DNA of 64,000 nt from Hippasteria phrygiana. Its lineage: Eukaryota > Echinodermata > Asteroidea > Valvatida > Goniasteridae. Made by a program: the position numbers and the translations under genes. The notes beneath the pieces were generated by a model, which was not told where the DNA came from, searched no databases, and saw only the letters and a program-made list of their open reading frames with translations. Positions within the stretch are counted from its first letter, which is position 1, and every line of letters begins with the position of its first letter. The stretch spans positions 496,001 to 560,000 of the forward strand of contig JAZGUH010000552.1 of the NCBI GenBank assembly GCA_037893225.1. Reading direction: 5' to 3'. Positions 45,961-58,413 of this stretch are shown here, in pieces.

Positions 45961-48900
45961 CAGCGTTAGAACTCTTCGAGAAAATTCAAACCTCGCGACA
46001 AATTTCCTTCCGTGAACTCTGTGTGCGTTCTTCCGTTTACTGCATTATGACTGCTTAACGTTTGCCACATTTTCAGATGAACGCCCCTCCTTTCCCTGTT
46101 CATAATTGAATGGGATATTGACCAAATCCAGTAATTTTCACACGAATGGGTAGCTTAGATCTAGCGCAACAATTTGAGACCATCGCCAGCTTCATAGCGT
46201 GAGAACTCTTTGAGAAAATTCAAACCTCGCAACAATTTTTTCCCCATGAACTCTGTGTGCGTTCTTCCGTTTACTGCATTGTGACTGCTTAACGGTTGCC
46301 AAATTTTCAGATGAACGCCCCTCCTTTCCCTGTTCATAATTGAATGGTATATTGACCAAATCCAGTATTTTGTACACGTATGGGTAGCTTAGATCTAGCG
46401 CAACAATTTGAGACCATCGGCAGCTTCACAGCGTTAGAACTCTTCGAGAAAATTCAAACCTCGCAACAAATTTCTTTCCGTGAACTCTGTGTGCGTTCTC
46501 CCGTTTACTGCATTGTGACTGCTTAACGTTTGCCAAATTTTCAGATGAACGCCCCTCCTTTCCCTGTTCATAATTGAATGGGATATTGACCAAATCCAGT
46601 AATTTTCACACGAATGGGTAGCTTAGATCTAGCGCAACAATTTGAGACCATCGCCAGCTTCATAGCGTGAGAACTCCTCGAGAAAATTCAAACCTCGCAA
46701 CAATTTTTTCCCCATGAACTCTGTGTGCGTTCTCCCGTTTACTGCATTGTGACTGCTTAACGTTTGCCAAATTTTCAGATGAACGCCCTTCCTTTCCCTG
46801 TACATAATTGAATGGTATATTGACCAAATCCAGTAATTTTTACACGTATGGGTAGCTTAGATCTAGCGCAACAATTTGAGACCATCGCCAGCTTCACAGC
46901 GTTAGAACTCTTCGAGAAAATTCAAACCTCGCAACAAATTTCCTTCTGTGAACTCTGTGTGCGTTCTTCCGTTTACGGCATTGTGATTGCTTAACGTTTG
47001 CCACATTTTCAGATGAACGCCCCTCCTTTCCCTGTTCATAATTGAATGGGATATTGACCAAATCCAGTAATTTTCACACGAATGGGTAGCTTAGATCTAG
47101 CGCAACAATTTGAGACCATCGCCAGCTTCACAGCGTTAGAACTCTTCTAGAAAATTCAAACCTCGCAACTAATTTCTTCCCGTGAACTCTGTGTGCGTTC
47201 TCCCGTTTACTGCATTGTGACTGTTTAACGTTTGCCACATTTTCAGATGAACGCCCCTCCTTTCCCTGTTCATAATTTAATGGGATATTGACCAAATCCA
47301 GCAATTTTCACACGTATGGGTAGCTTAGATCTAGCGCAACAATTTGAGACCATCGCCAGCTTCATAGCGTGAGAACTCTTCGAGAAAATTCAAACCTCGC
47401 AACAATTTTTTCCCATGAACTCTGTGTGCGTTCTTCCGTTTACTGCATTGTGACTGCTTAACGTTTGCCAAATTTTCAGATGAACGCCCCTCCTTTCCCT
47501 GTTCATAATTGAATGGTATATTGACCAAATCCAGTAATTTTTACACGTATGGGTAGCTTAGATATAGCGCAACAATTTCAGACCATCGCCAGCTTCACAG
47601 CGTTAGAACTCTTCGAGAAAATTCAAACCTCGCAACAAATTTCTTTCCGTGAACTCTGTGTGCGTTCTCCCGTTTACTGCATTGTGACTGCTTAACGTTT
47701 GCCAAATTTTCAGATGAACGCCCCTCCTTTCCCTGTTCATAATTGAATGGTATATTGACCAAATCCAGTAATTTTTACACGGATGGGTAGCTTAGATATA
47801 GCGCAACAATTTCAGACCATCGCCAGCTTCACAGCGTTAGAACTCTTCGAGAAAATTCAAACCTCGCGACAAATTTCCTTCTGTGAACTCTGTGTGCGTT
47901 CTTCCGTTTACGGCATTGTGATTGCTTAACGTTTGCCACATTTTCAGATGAACGCCCCTCCTTTCCCTGTTCATAATTGAATGGGATATTGACCAAATCC
48001 AGTAATTTTCACACGAATGGGTAGCTTAGATCTAGCGCAACAATTTGAGACCATCGCCAGCTTCACAGCGTTAGAACTCTTCTAGAAAATTCAAACCTCG
48101 CAACTAATTTCTTCCAGTGAACTCTGTGTGCGTTCTCCCGTTTACTGCATTGTGACTGTTTAACGTTTGCCACATTTTCAGATGAACGCCCCTCCTTTCC
48201 CTGTTCATAATTTAATGGGATATTGACCAAATCCAGCAATTTTCACACGTATGGGTAGCTTAGATCTAGCGCAACAATTTGAGACCATCGCCAGCTTCAT
48301 AGCGTGAGAACTCTTCGAGAAAATTCAAACCTCGCAACAATTTTTTCCCATGAACTCTGTGTGCGTTCTTCCGTTTACTGCATTGTGACTGCTTAACGTT
48401 TGCCAAATTTTCAGATGAACGCCCCTCCTTTCCCTGTTCATAATTGAATGGTATATTGACCAAATCCAGTAATTTTTACACGTATGGGTAGCTTAGATCT
48501 AGCGCAACAATTTGAGACCATCACCAGCTTCACAGCGTTAGAACTCTTCGAGAAAATTCAAACCTCGCAACAAATTTCTTCCCATGAACTCTGTGTGCGT
48601 TCTCCCGTTTACTGCATTGTGACTGCTTAACGTTTGCCAAATTTTCAGATGAACGCCCCTCCTTTCCCTGTTCATAATTGAATGGTATATTGACCAAATC
48701 CAGTAATTTTTACACGGATGGGTAGCTTAGATATAGCGCAACAATTTCAGACCATCGCCAGCTTCACAGCGTTAGAACTCTTCAAGAAAATTCAAACCTC
48801 GCAACAAATTTCTTTCCGTGAACTCTGTGTGCGTTCTCCCGTTTACTGCATTGTGACTGCTTAACGTTTGCCAAATTTTCAGATGAACGCCCCTCCTTTC

Positions 48901-50989
48901 CCTGTTCATAATTGAATGGTATATTGACCAAATCCAGTAATTTTTACACGGATGGGTAGCTTAGATATAGCGCAACAATTTCAGACCATCGCCAGCTTCA
49001 CAGCGTTAGAACTCTTCGAGAAAATTCAAACCTCGCGACAAATTTCCTTCTGTGAACTCTGTGTGCGTTCTTCCGTTTACTGCATTATGACTGCTTAACG
49101 TTTGCCACATTTTCAGATGAACGCCCCTCCTTTCCCTGTTCATAATTGAATGGGATATTGACCAAATCCAGTAATTTTCACACGAATGGGTAGCTTAGAT
49201 CTAGCGCAACAATTTGAGACCATCGCCAGCTTCATAGCGTGAGAACTCTTTGAGAAAATTCAAACCTCGCAACAATTTTTTCCCCATGAACTCTGTGTGC
49301 GTTCTTCCGTTTACTGCATTGTGACTGCTTAACGGTTGCCAAATTTTCAGATGAACGCCCCTCCTTTCCCTGTTCATAATTGAATGGTATATTGACCAAA
49401 TCCAGTATTTTGTACACGTATGGGTAGCTTAGATCTAGCGCAACAATTTGAGACCATCGGCAGCTTCACAGCGTTAGAACTCTTCGAGAAAATTCAAACC
49501 TCGCAACAAATTTCTTTCCGTGAACTCTGTGTGCGTTCTCCCGTTTACTGCATTGTGACTGCTTAACGTTTGCCAAATTTTCAGATGAACGCCCCTCCTT
49601 TCCCTGTTCATAATTGAATGGGATATTGACCAAATCCAGTAATTTTCACACGAACGGGTAGCTTAGATCTAGCGCAACAATTTGAGACCATCGCCAGCTT
49701 CATAGCGTGAGAACTCCTCGAGAAAATTCAAACCTCGCAACAATTTTTTCCCCATGAACTCTGTGTGCGTTCTCCCGTTTACTGCATTGTGACTGCTTAA
49801 CGTTTACCAAATTTTCAGATGAACGCCCCTCCTTTCCCTGTTCATAATTGAATGGTATATTGACCAAATCCAGTAATTTTTACACGTATGGGTAGCTTAG
49901 ATCTAGCGCAACAGTTTGAGACCATCGCCAGCTTCACATCGTTAGAACTCTTCGAGAAAATTCAAACCTCGCAACAAATTTCTTCCCGTGAACTCTGTGT
50001 GCGTTCTCCCGTTTACTGCATTGTGACTGCTTAACGTTTGCCAAATTTTCAGATGAACGCCCCTCCTTTCCCTGTTCATAATTGAATGGTATATTGACCA
50101 AATCCAGTAATTTTTACACGTATGGGTAGCTTAGATCTAGCGCAACAATTTGAGCTTCATAGCGTGAGAACTCTTCGAGAAAATTCAAACCTCGCAACAA
50201 TTTTTTCCCATGAACTCTGTGTGCGTTCTTCCGTTTACTGCATTGTGACTGCTTAACGTTTGCCCCTACTTTCCCTGTTCATAATTGAATGGTATATTGA
50301 CCAAATCCAGTAATTTTTACACGTATGGGTAGCTTAGATCTAGCGCAACAGTTTGAGACCATCGCCAGCTTCACATCGTTAGAACTCTTCGAGAAAATTC
50401 AAACCTCGCAACAAATTTCTTCCTGTGAACTCTGTGTGCGTTCTTCCGTTTACTGCATTGTGATTGCTTAACGTTTGCCACATTTTCAGATGAACGCCCC
50501 TCCTTTCCCTGTTCATAATTGAATGGTATATTGACCAAATCCAGTAATTTTGACACGTATGGGTAGCTTAGATCTAGCGCAACAGTTTGAGACCATCGCC
50601 AGCTTCACATCGTTAGAACTCTTCGAGAAAATTCAAACCTCGCAACAAAATTCTTCCTGTGAACTCTGTGTGCGTTCTTCCGTTTACTGCATTGTGATTG
50701 CTTAACGTTTGCCACATTTTCAGATGAACGCCCCTCCTTTCCCTGTTCATAATTGAATGGTATATTGACCAAATCCAGTAATTTTTACACGTATGGGTAG
50801 CTTAGATCTAGCGCAACAGTTTGAGACCATCGCCAGCTTCACATCGTTAGAACTCTTCGAGAAAATTCAAACCTCGCAACAAATTTCTTCTCGTGAACTC
50901 TGTGTGCGTTCTCCCGTTTACTGCATTGTGACTGCTTAACGTTTGCCAAATTTTCAGATGAACGCCCCTCCTTTCCCTGTTCATAATTG
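45960..50989 (+). repeat. Satellite block around a 3040-bp (13-monomer) repeat
   Basis: The rare ttcaagaaaa variant recurs at 45742 and 48782, and the catagcgtgag ORF-bearing monomers at 45226/48266 and 46192/49232, all 3040 bp apart. The shared stretch ends near 46770/49810, after which the copies diverge. One 1169-bp unit here has lost a monomer and is 935 bp long (47331 to 48266). Boundaries with neighbouring blocks are approximate. No gene was seen. Confidence 0.85.
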
Positions 50990-53900
50990 AATGGTATATT
51001 GACCAAATCCAGTAATTTTTACACGTATGGGTAGCTTAGATCTAGCGCAACAATTTGAGACCATCGCAAGCTTCACAGCGTTAGAACTCTGCGAGAAAAT
51101 TCAAACCTCGCAACAAATTTCTTCCCGTGAACTCTGTATGCGTTCTCCCGTTTACTGCATTGTGACTGCTTAACGTTTGCCAAATTTTCAGATGAACGCC
51201 CCTCCTTTCCCTGTTCATAATTGAATGGTATATTGACCAAATCCAGTAATTTTTACACGTATGGGTAGCTTAGATCTAGCGCAACAATTTGAGACCATCG
51301 CAAGCTTCACAGCGTTAGAACTCTGCGAGAAAATTCAAACCTCGCAACAAATTTCTTCCCGTGAACTCTGTGTGCGTTCTTCCGTTTACTGCATTGTGAC
51401 TGCTTAACGTTTGCCACATTTTCAGATGAACGCCCCTCCTTTCCCTGTTCATAATTGAATGGGATATTGACCAAATCCAGTAATTTTCACACGTATGGGT
51501 AGCTTAGATCTAGCGCAACAATTTCAGACCATCGCGAGCTTCACAGCGTTAGAACTCTTCGAGAAAATTCAAACCTCGCAACAAATTTCCTTTTGTGAAC
51601 TCTGTGCGCGTTCTTCCGTTTACTGCATTGTGACTGCTTAACGTTTGCCACATTTTCAGATGAACGCCCCTCCTTTCCCTGTTCATAATTGAATGGGATA
51701 TTGACCAAATCCAGTAATTTTTACACGTATGGGTAGCTTAGATCTAGCGCAACAGTTTGAGACCATCGCCAGCTTCACAGCGTTAGAACTCTTCGAGAAA
51801 ATTCAAACCTCGCAACAAATTTCTTTCCGTGAACTCTGTGTGCGTTCTCCCGTTTACTGCATTGTGACTGCTTAACGTTTGCCAAATTTTCAGATGAACG
51901 CCCCTCCTTTCCCTGTTCATAATTGAATGGTATATTGACCAAATCCAGTAATTTTGACACGTATGGGTAGCTTAGATCTAGCGCAACAATTTGAGACCAT
52001 CGCCAGCTTCATAGCGTGAGAACTCTTCGAGAAAATTCAAACCTCGCAACAATTTTTTCCCATGAACTCTGTGTGCGTTCTCCCGTTTACTGCATTGTGA
52101 CTGCTTAACGTTTGCAAAATTTTCAGATGAACGCCCCTCCTTTCCCTGTTCATAATTGAATGGTATATTGACCAAATCCAGTAATTTTTACACGTATGGG
52201 TAGCTTAGATCTAGCGCAACAGTTTGAGACCATCGCCAGCTTCACATCGTTAGAACTCTTCGAGAAAATTCAAACCTCGCAACAAATTTCTTCCCGTGAA
52301 CTCTGTGTGCGTTCTCCCGTTTACTGCATTGTGACTGCTTAACGTTTGCCAAATTTTCAGATGAACGCCCCTCCTTTCCCTGTTCATAATTGAATGGTAT
52401 ATTGACCAAATCCAGTAATTTTTACACGTATGGGTAGCTTAGATCTAGCGCAACAATTTGAGACTATCGCCAGCTTCACAGCGTTAGAACTCTTCGAGAA
52501 AATTCAAACCTCGCAACAAATTTCTTCCTGTGAACTCTGTGTGCGTTCTTCCGTTTACTGCATTGTGACTGCTTAACGTTTGCCACATTTTCAGATGAAC
52601 GCCCCTCCTTTCCCTGTTAATAATTGAATGGTATATTGACCAAATCCAGTAATTTTTACACGTATTGGTAGCTTAGATCTAGCGCAACAATTTGAGACCA
52701 TCGCCAGATTTACAGCGTTAGAACTCTTCGAGAAAATTCAAACCTCGCAACAAATTTCTTTCCGTGAACTCTGTGTGCGTTCTCCCGTTTACTGCATTGT
52801 GACTGCTTAACGTTTGCCAAATTTTCAGATGAACGCCCCTCCTTTCCCTGTTCATAATTGAATGGTATATTGACCAAATCCAGTAATTTTTACACGGATG
52901 GGTAGCTTAGATATAGCGCAACAATTTCAGACCATCGCCAGCTTCACAGCGTTAGAACTCTTCGAGAAAATTCAAACCTCGCGACAAATTTCCTTCTGTG
53001 AACTCTGTGTGCGTTCTTCCGTTTACTGCATTATGACTGCTTAACGTTTGCCACATTTTCAGATGAACGCCCCTCCTTTCCCTGTTCATAATTGAATGGG
53101 ATATTGACCAAATCCAGTAATTTTCACACGAATGGGTAGCTTAGATCTAGCGCAACAATTTGAGACCATCGCCAGCTTCATAGCGTGAGAACTCCTCGAG
53201 AAAATTCAAACCTCGCAAAAAATTTTTCCCCATGAACTCTGTGTGCGTTCTCCCGTTTACTGCATTGTGACTGCTTAACGTTTGCCAAATTTTCAGATGA
53301 ACGCCCCTCCTTTCCCTGTTCATAATTGAATGGTATATTGACCAAATCCAGTAATTTTTACACGTATGGGTAGCTTAGATCTAGCGCAACAGTTTGAGAC
53401 CATCGCCAGCTTCACATCGTTAGAACTCTTCGAGAAAATTCAAACCTCGCAACAAATTTCTTCCCGTGAACTCTGTGTGCGTTCTCCCGTTTACTGCATT
53501 GTGACTGCTTAACGTTTGCCAAATTTTCAGATGAACGCCCCTCCTTTCCCTGTTCATAATTGAATGGTATATTGACCAAATCCAGTAATTTTTACACGTA
53601 TGGGTAGCTTAGATCTAGCGCAACAATTTGAGCTTGATAGCGTGAGAACTCTTCGAGAAAATTCAAACCTCGCAACAATTTTTTCCCATGAACTCTGTGT
53701 GCGTTCTTCCGTTTACTGCATTGTGACTGCTTAACGTTTGCCCCTCCTTTCCCTGTTCATAATTGAATGGTATATTGACCAAATCCAGTAATTTTTACAC
53801 GTATGGGTAGCTTAGATCTAGCGCAACAGTTTGAGACCATCGCCAGCTTCACATCGTTAGAACTCTTCGAGAAAATTCAAACCTCGCAACAAATTTCTTC

Positions 53901-54701
53901 CTGTGAACTCTGTGTGCGTTCTTCCGTTTACTGCATTGTGATTGCTTAACGTTTGCCACATTTTCAGATGAACGCCCCTCCTTTCCCTGTTCATAATTGA
54001 ATGGTATATTGACCAAATCCAGTAATTTTTCCACGTATGGGTAGCTTAGATCTAGCGCAACAATTTGAGACCATCGGCAGCTTCATAGCGTGAGAACTCT
54101 TTGAGAAAATTCAAACCTCGCAACAATTTTTTCCCCATGAACTCTGTGTGCGTTCTTCCGTTTACTGCATTGTGACTGCTTAACGGTTGCCAAATTTTCA
54201 GATGAACGCCCCTCCTTTCCCTGTTCATAATTGAATGGTATATTGACCAAATCCAGTATTTTGTACACGTATGGGTAGCTTAGATCTAGCGCAACAATTT
54301 GAGACCATCGGCAGCTTCACAGCGTTAGAACTCTTCGAGAAAATTCAAACCTCGCAACAAATTTCTTTCCGTGAACTCTGTGTGCGTTCTCCCGTTTACT
54401 GCATTGTGACTGCTTAACGTTTGCCAAATTTTCAGATGAACGCCCCTCCTTTCCCTGTTCATAATTGAATGGGATATTGACCAAATCCAGTAATTTTCAC
54501 ACGAATGGGTAGCTTAGATCTAGCGCAACAATTTGAGACCATCGCCAGCTTCATAGCGTGAGAACTCCTCGAGAAAATTCAAACCTCGCAACAATTTTTT
54601 CCCCATGAACTCTGTGTGCGTTCTCCCGTTTACTGCATTGTGACTGCTTAACGTTTGCCAAATTTTCAGATGAACGCCCCTCCTTTCCCTGTTCATAATT
54701 G
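50990..54701 (+). repeat. 3712-bp higher-order satellite unit, copy 1
   Basis: The unit holds 16 monomers including one short form. It is repeated directly at 54702-58413. Rare private variants are shared at exactly 3712-bp spacing: ccatcgcaag (51061/54773), gttaataattg (52616/56328), gagcttgatag (near 53630/57342), and tttttccacg. By eye I found no difference between the copies. Confidence 0.9.
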
Positions 54702-57700
54702 AATGGTATATTGACCAAATCCAGTAATTTTTACACGTATGGGTAGCTTAGATCTAGCGCAACAATTTGAGACCATCGCAAGCTTCACAGCGTTAGAACT
54801 CTGCGAGAAAATTCAAACCTCGCAACAAATTTCTTCCCGTGAACTCTGTATGCGTTCTCCCGTTTACTGCATTGTGACTGCTTAACGTTTGCCAAATTTT
54901 CAGATGAACGCCCCTCCTTTCCCTGTTCATAATTGAATGGTATATTGACCAAATCCAGTAATTTTTACACGTATGGGTAGCTTAGATCTAGCGCAACAAT
55001 TTGAGACCATCGCAAGCTTCACAGCGTTAGAACTCTGCGAGAAAATTCAAACCTCGCAACAAATTTCTTCCCGTGAACTCTGTGTGCGTTCTTCCGTTTA
55101 CTGCATTGTGACTGCTTAACGTTTGCCACATTTTCAGATGAACGCCCCTCCTTTCCCTGTTCATAATTGAATGGGATATTGACCAAATCCAGTAATTTTC
55201 ACACGTATGGGTAGCTTAGATCTAGCGCAACAATTTCAGACCATCGCGAGCTTCACAGCGTTAGAACTCTTCGAGAAAATTCAAACCTCGCAACAAATTT
55301 CCTTTTGTGAACTCTGTGCGCGTTCTTCCGTTTACTGCATTGTGACTGCTTAACGTTTGCCACATTTTCAGATGAACGCCCCTCCTTTCCCTGTTCATAA
55401 TTGAATGGGATATTGACCAAATCCAGTAATTTTTACACGTATGGGTAGCTTAGATCTAGCGCAACAGTTTGAGACCATCGCCAGCTTCACAGCGTTAGAA
55501 CTCTTCGAGAAAATTCAAACCTCGCAACAAATTTCTTTCCGTGAACTCTGTGTGCGTTCTCCCGTTTACTGCATTGTGACTGCTTAACGTTTGCCAAATT
55601 TTCAGATGAACGCCCCTCCTTTCCCTGTTCATAATTGAATGGTATATTGACCAAATCCAGTAATTTTGACACGTATGGGTAGCTTAGATCTAGCGCAACA
55701 ATTTGAGACCATCGCCAGCTTCATAGCGTGAGAACTCTTCGAGAAAATTCAAACCTCGCAACAATTTTTTCCCATGAACTCTGTGTGCGTTCTCCCGTTT
55801 ACTGCATTGTGACTGCTTAACGTTTGCAAAATTTTCAGATGAACGCCCCTCCTTTCCCTGTTCATAATTGAATGGTATATTGACCAAATCCAGTAATTTT
55901 TACACGTATGGGTAGCTTAGATCTAGCGCAACAGTTTGAGACCATCGCCAGCTTCACATCGTTAGAACTCTTCGAGAAAATTCAAACCTCGCAACAAATT
56001 TCTTCCCGTGAACTCTGTGTGCGTTCTCCCGTTTACTGCATTGTGACTGCTTAACGTTTGCCAAATTTTCAGATGAACGCCCCTCCTTTCCCTGTTCATA
56101 ATTGAATGGTATATTGACCAAATCCAGTAATTTTTACACGTATGGGTAGCTTAGATCTAGCGCAACAATTTGAGACTATCGCCAGCTTCACAGCGTTAGA
56201 ACTCTTCGAGAAAATTCAAACCTCGCAACAAATTTCTTCCTGTGAACTCTGTGTGCGTTCTTCCGTTTACTGCATTGTGACTGCTTAACGTTTGCCACAT
56301 TTTCAGATGAACGCCCCTCCTTTCCCTGTTAATAATTGAATGGTATATTGACCAAATCCAGTAATTTTTACACGTATTGGTAGCTTAGATCTAGCGCAAC
56401 AATTTGAGACCATCGCCAGATTTACAGCGTTAGAACTCTTCGAGAAAATTCAAACCTCGCAACAAATTTCTTTCCGTGAACTCTGTGTGCGTTCTCCCGT
56501 TTACTGCATTGTGACTGCTTAACGTTTGCCAAATTTTCAGATGAACGCCCCTCCTTTCCCTGTTCATAATTGAATGGTATATTGACCAAATCCAGTAATT
56601 TTTACACGGATGGGTAGCTTAGATATAGCGCAACAATTTCAGACCATCGCCAGCTTCACAGCGTTAGAACTCTTCGAGAAAATTCAAACCTCGCGACAAA
56701 TTTCCTTCTGTGAACTCTGTGTGCGTTCTTCCGTTTACTGCATTATGACTGCTTAACGTTTGCCACATTTTCAGATGAACGCCCCTCCTTTCCCTGTTCA
56801 TAATTGAATGGGATATTGACCAAATCCAGTAATTTTCACACGAATGGGTAGCTTAGATCTAGCGCAACAATTTGAGACCATCGCCAGCTTCATAGCGTGA
56901 GAACTCCTCGAGAAAATTCAAACCTCGCAAAAAATTTTTCCCCATGAACTCTGTGTGCGTTCTCCCGTTTACTGCATTGTGACTGCTTAACGTTTGCCAA
57001 ATTTTCAGATGAACGCCCCTCCTTTCCCTGTTCATAATTGAATGGTATATTGACCAAATCCAGTAATTTTTACACGTATGGGTAGCTTAGATCTAGCGCA
57101 ACAGTTTGAGACCATCGCCAGCTTCACATCGTTAGAACTCTTCGAGAAAATTCAAACCTCGCAACAAATTTCTTCCCGTGAACTCTGTGTGCGTTCTCCC
57201 GTTTACTGCATTGTGACTGCTTAACGTTTGCCAAATTTTCAGATGAACGCCCCTCCTTTCCCTGTTCATAATTGAATGGTATATTGACCAAATCCAGTAA
57301 TTTTTACACGTATGGGTAGCTTAGATCTAGCGCAACAATTTGAGCTTGATAGCGTGAGAACTCTTCGAGAAAATTCAAACCTCGCAACAATTTTTTCCCA
57401 TGAACTCTGTGTGCGTTCTTCCGTTTACTGCATTGTGACTGCTTAACGTTTGCCCCTCCTTTCCCTGTTCATAATTGAATGGTATATTGACCAAATCCAG
57501 TAATTTTTACACGTATGGGTAGCTTAGATCTAGCGCAACAGTTTGAGACCATCGCCAGCTTCACATCGTTAGAACTCTTCGAGAAAATTCAAACCTCGCA
57601 ACAAATTTCTTCCTGTGAACTCTGTGTGCGTTCTTCCGTTTACTGCATTGTGATTGCTTAACGTTTGCCACATTTTCAGATGAACGCCCCTCCTTTCCCT

Positions 57701-58413
57701 GTTCATAATTGAATGGTATATTGACCAAATCCAGTAATTTTTCCACGTATGGGTAGCTTAGATCTAGCGCAACAATTTGAGACCATCGGCAGCTTCATAG
57801 CGTGAGAACTCTTTGAGAAAATTCAAACCTCGCAACAATTTTTTCCCCATGAACTCTGTGTGCGTTCTTCCGTTTACTGCATTGTGACTGCTTAACGGTT
57901 GCCAAATTTTCAGATGAACGCCCCTCCTTTCCCTGTTCATAATTGAATGGTATATTGACCAAATCCAGTATTTTGTACACGTATGGGTAGCTTAGATCTA
58001 GCGCAACAATTTGAGACCATCGGCAGCTTCACAGCGTTAGAACTCTTCGAGAAAATTCAAACCTCGCAACAAATTTCTTTCCGTGAACTCTGTGTGCGTT
58101 CTCCCGTTTACTGCATTGTGACTGCTTAACGTTTGCCAAATTTTCAGATGAACGCCCCTCCTTTCCCTGTTCATAATTGAATGGGATATTGACCAAATCC
58201 AGTAATTTTCACACGAATGGGTAGCTTAGATCTAGCGCAACAATTTGAGACCATCGCCAGCTTCATAGCGTGAGAACTCCTCGAGAAAATTCAAACCTCG
58301 CAACAATTTTTTCCCCATGAACTCTGTGTGCGTTCTCCCGTTTACTGCATTGTGACTGCTTAACGTTTGCCAAATTTTCAGATGAACGCCCCTCCTTTCC
58401 CTGTTCATAATTG
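54702..58413 (+). repeat. 3712-bp higher-order satellite unit, copy 2
   Basis: This is the direct tandem copy of 50990-54701, carrying all of its private variants. After its end, the monomer series switches to one that resembles 49851-50989. Confidence 0.9.
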
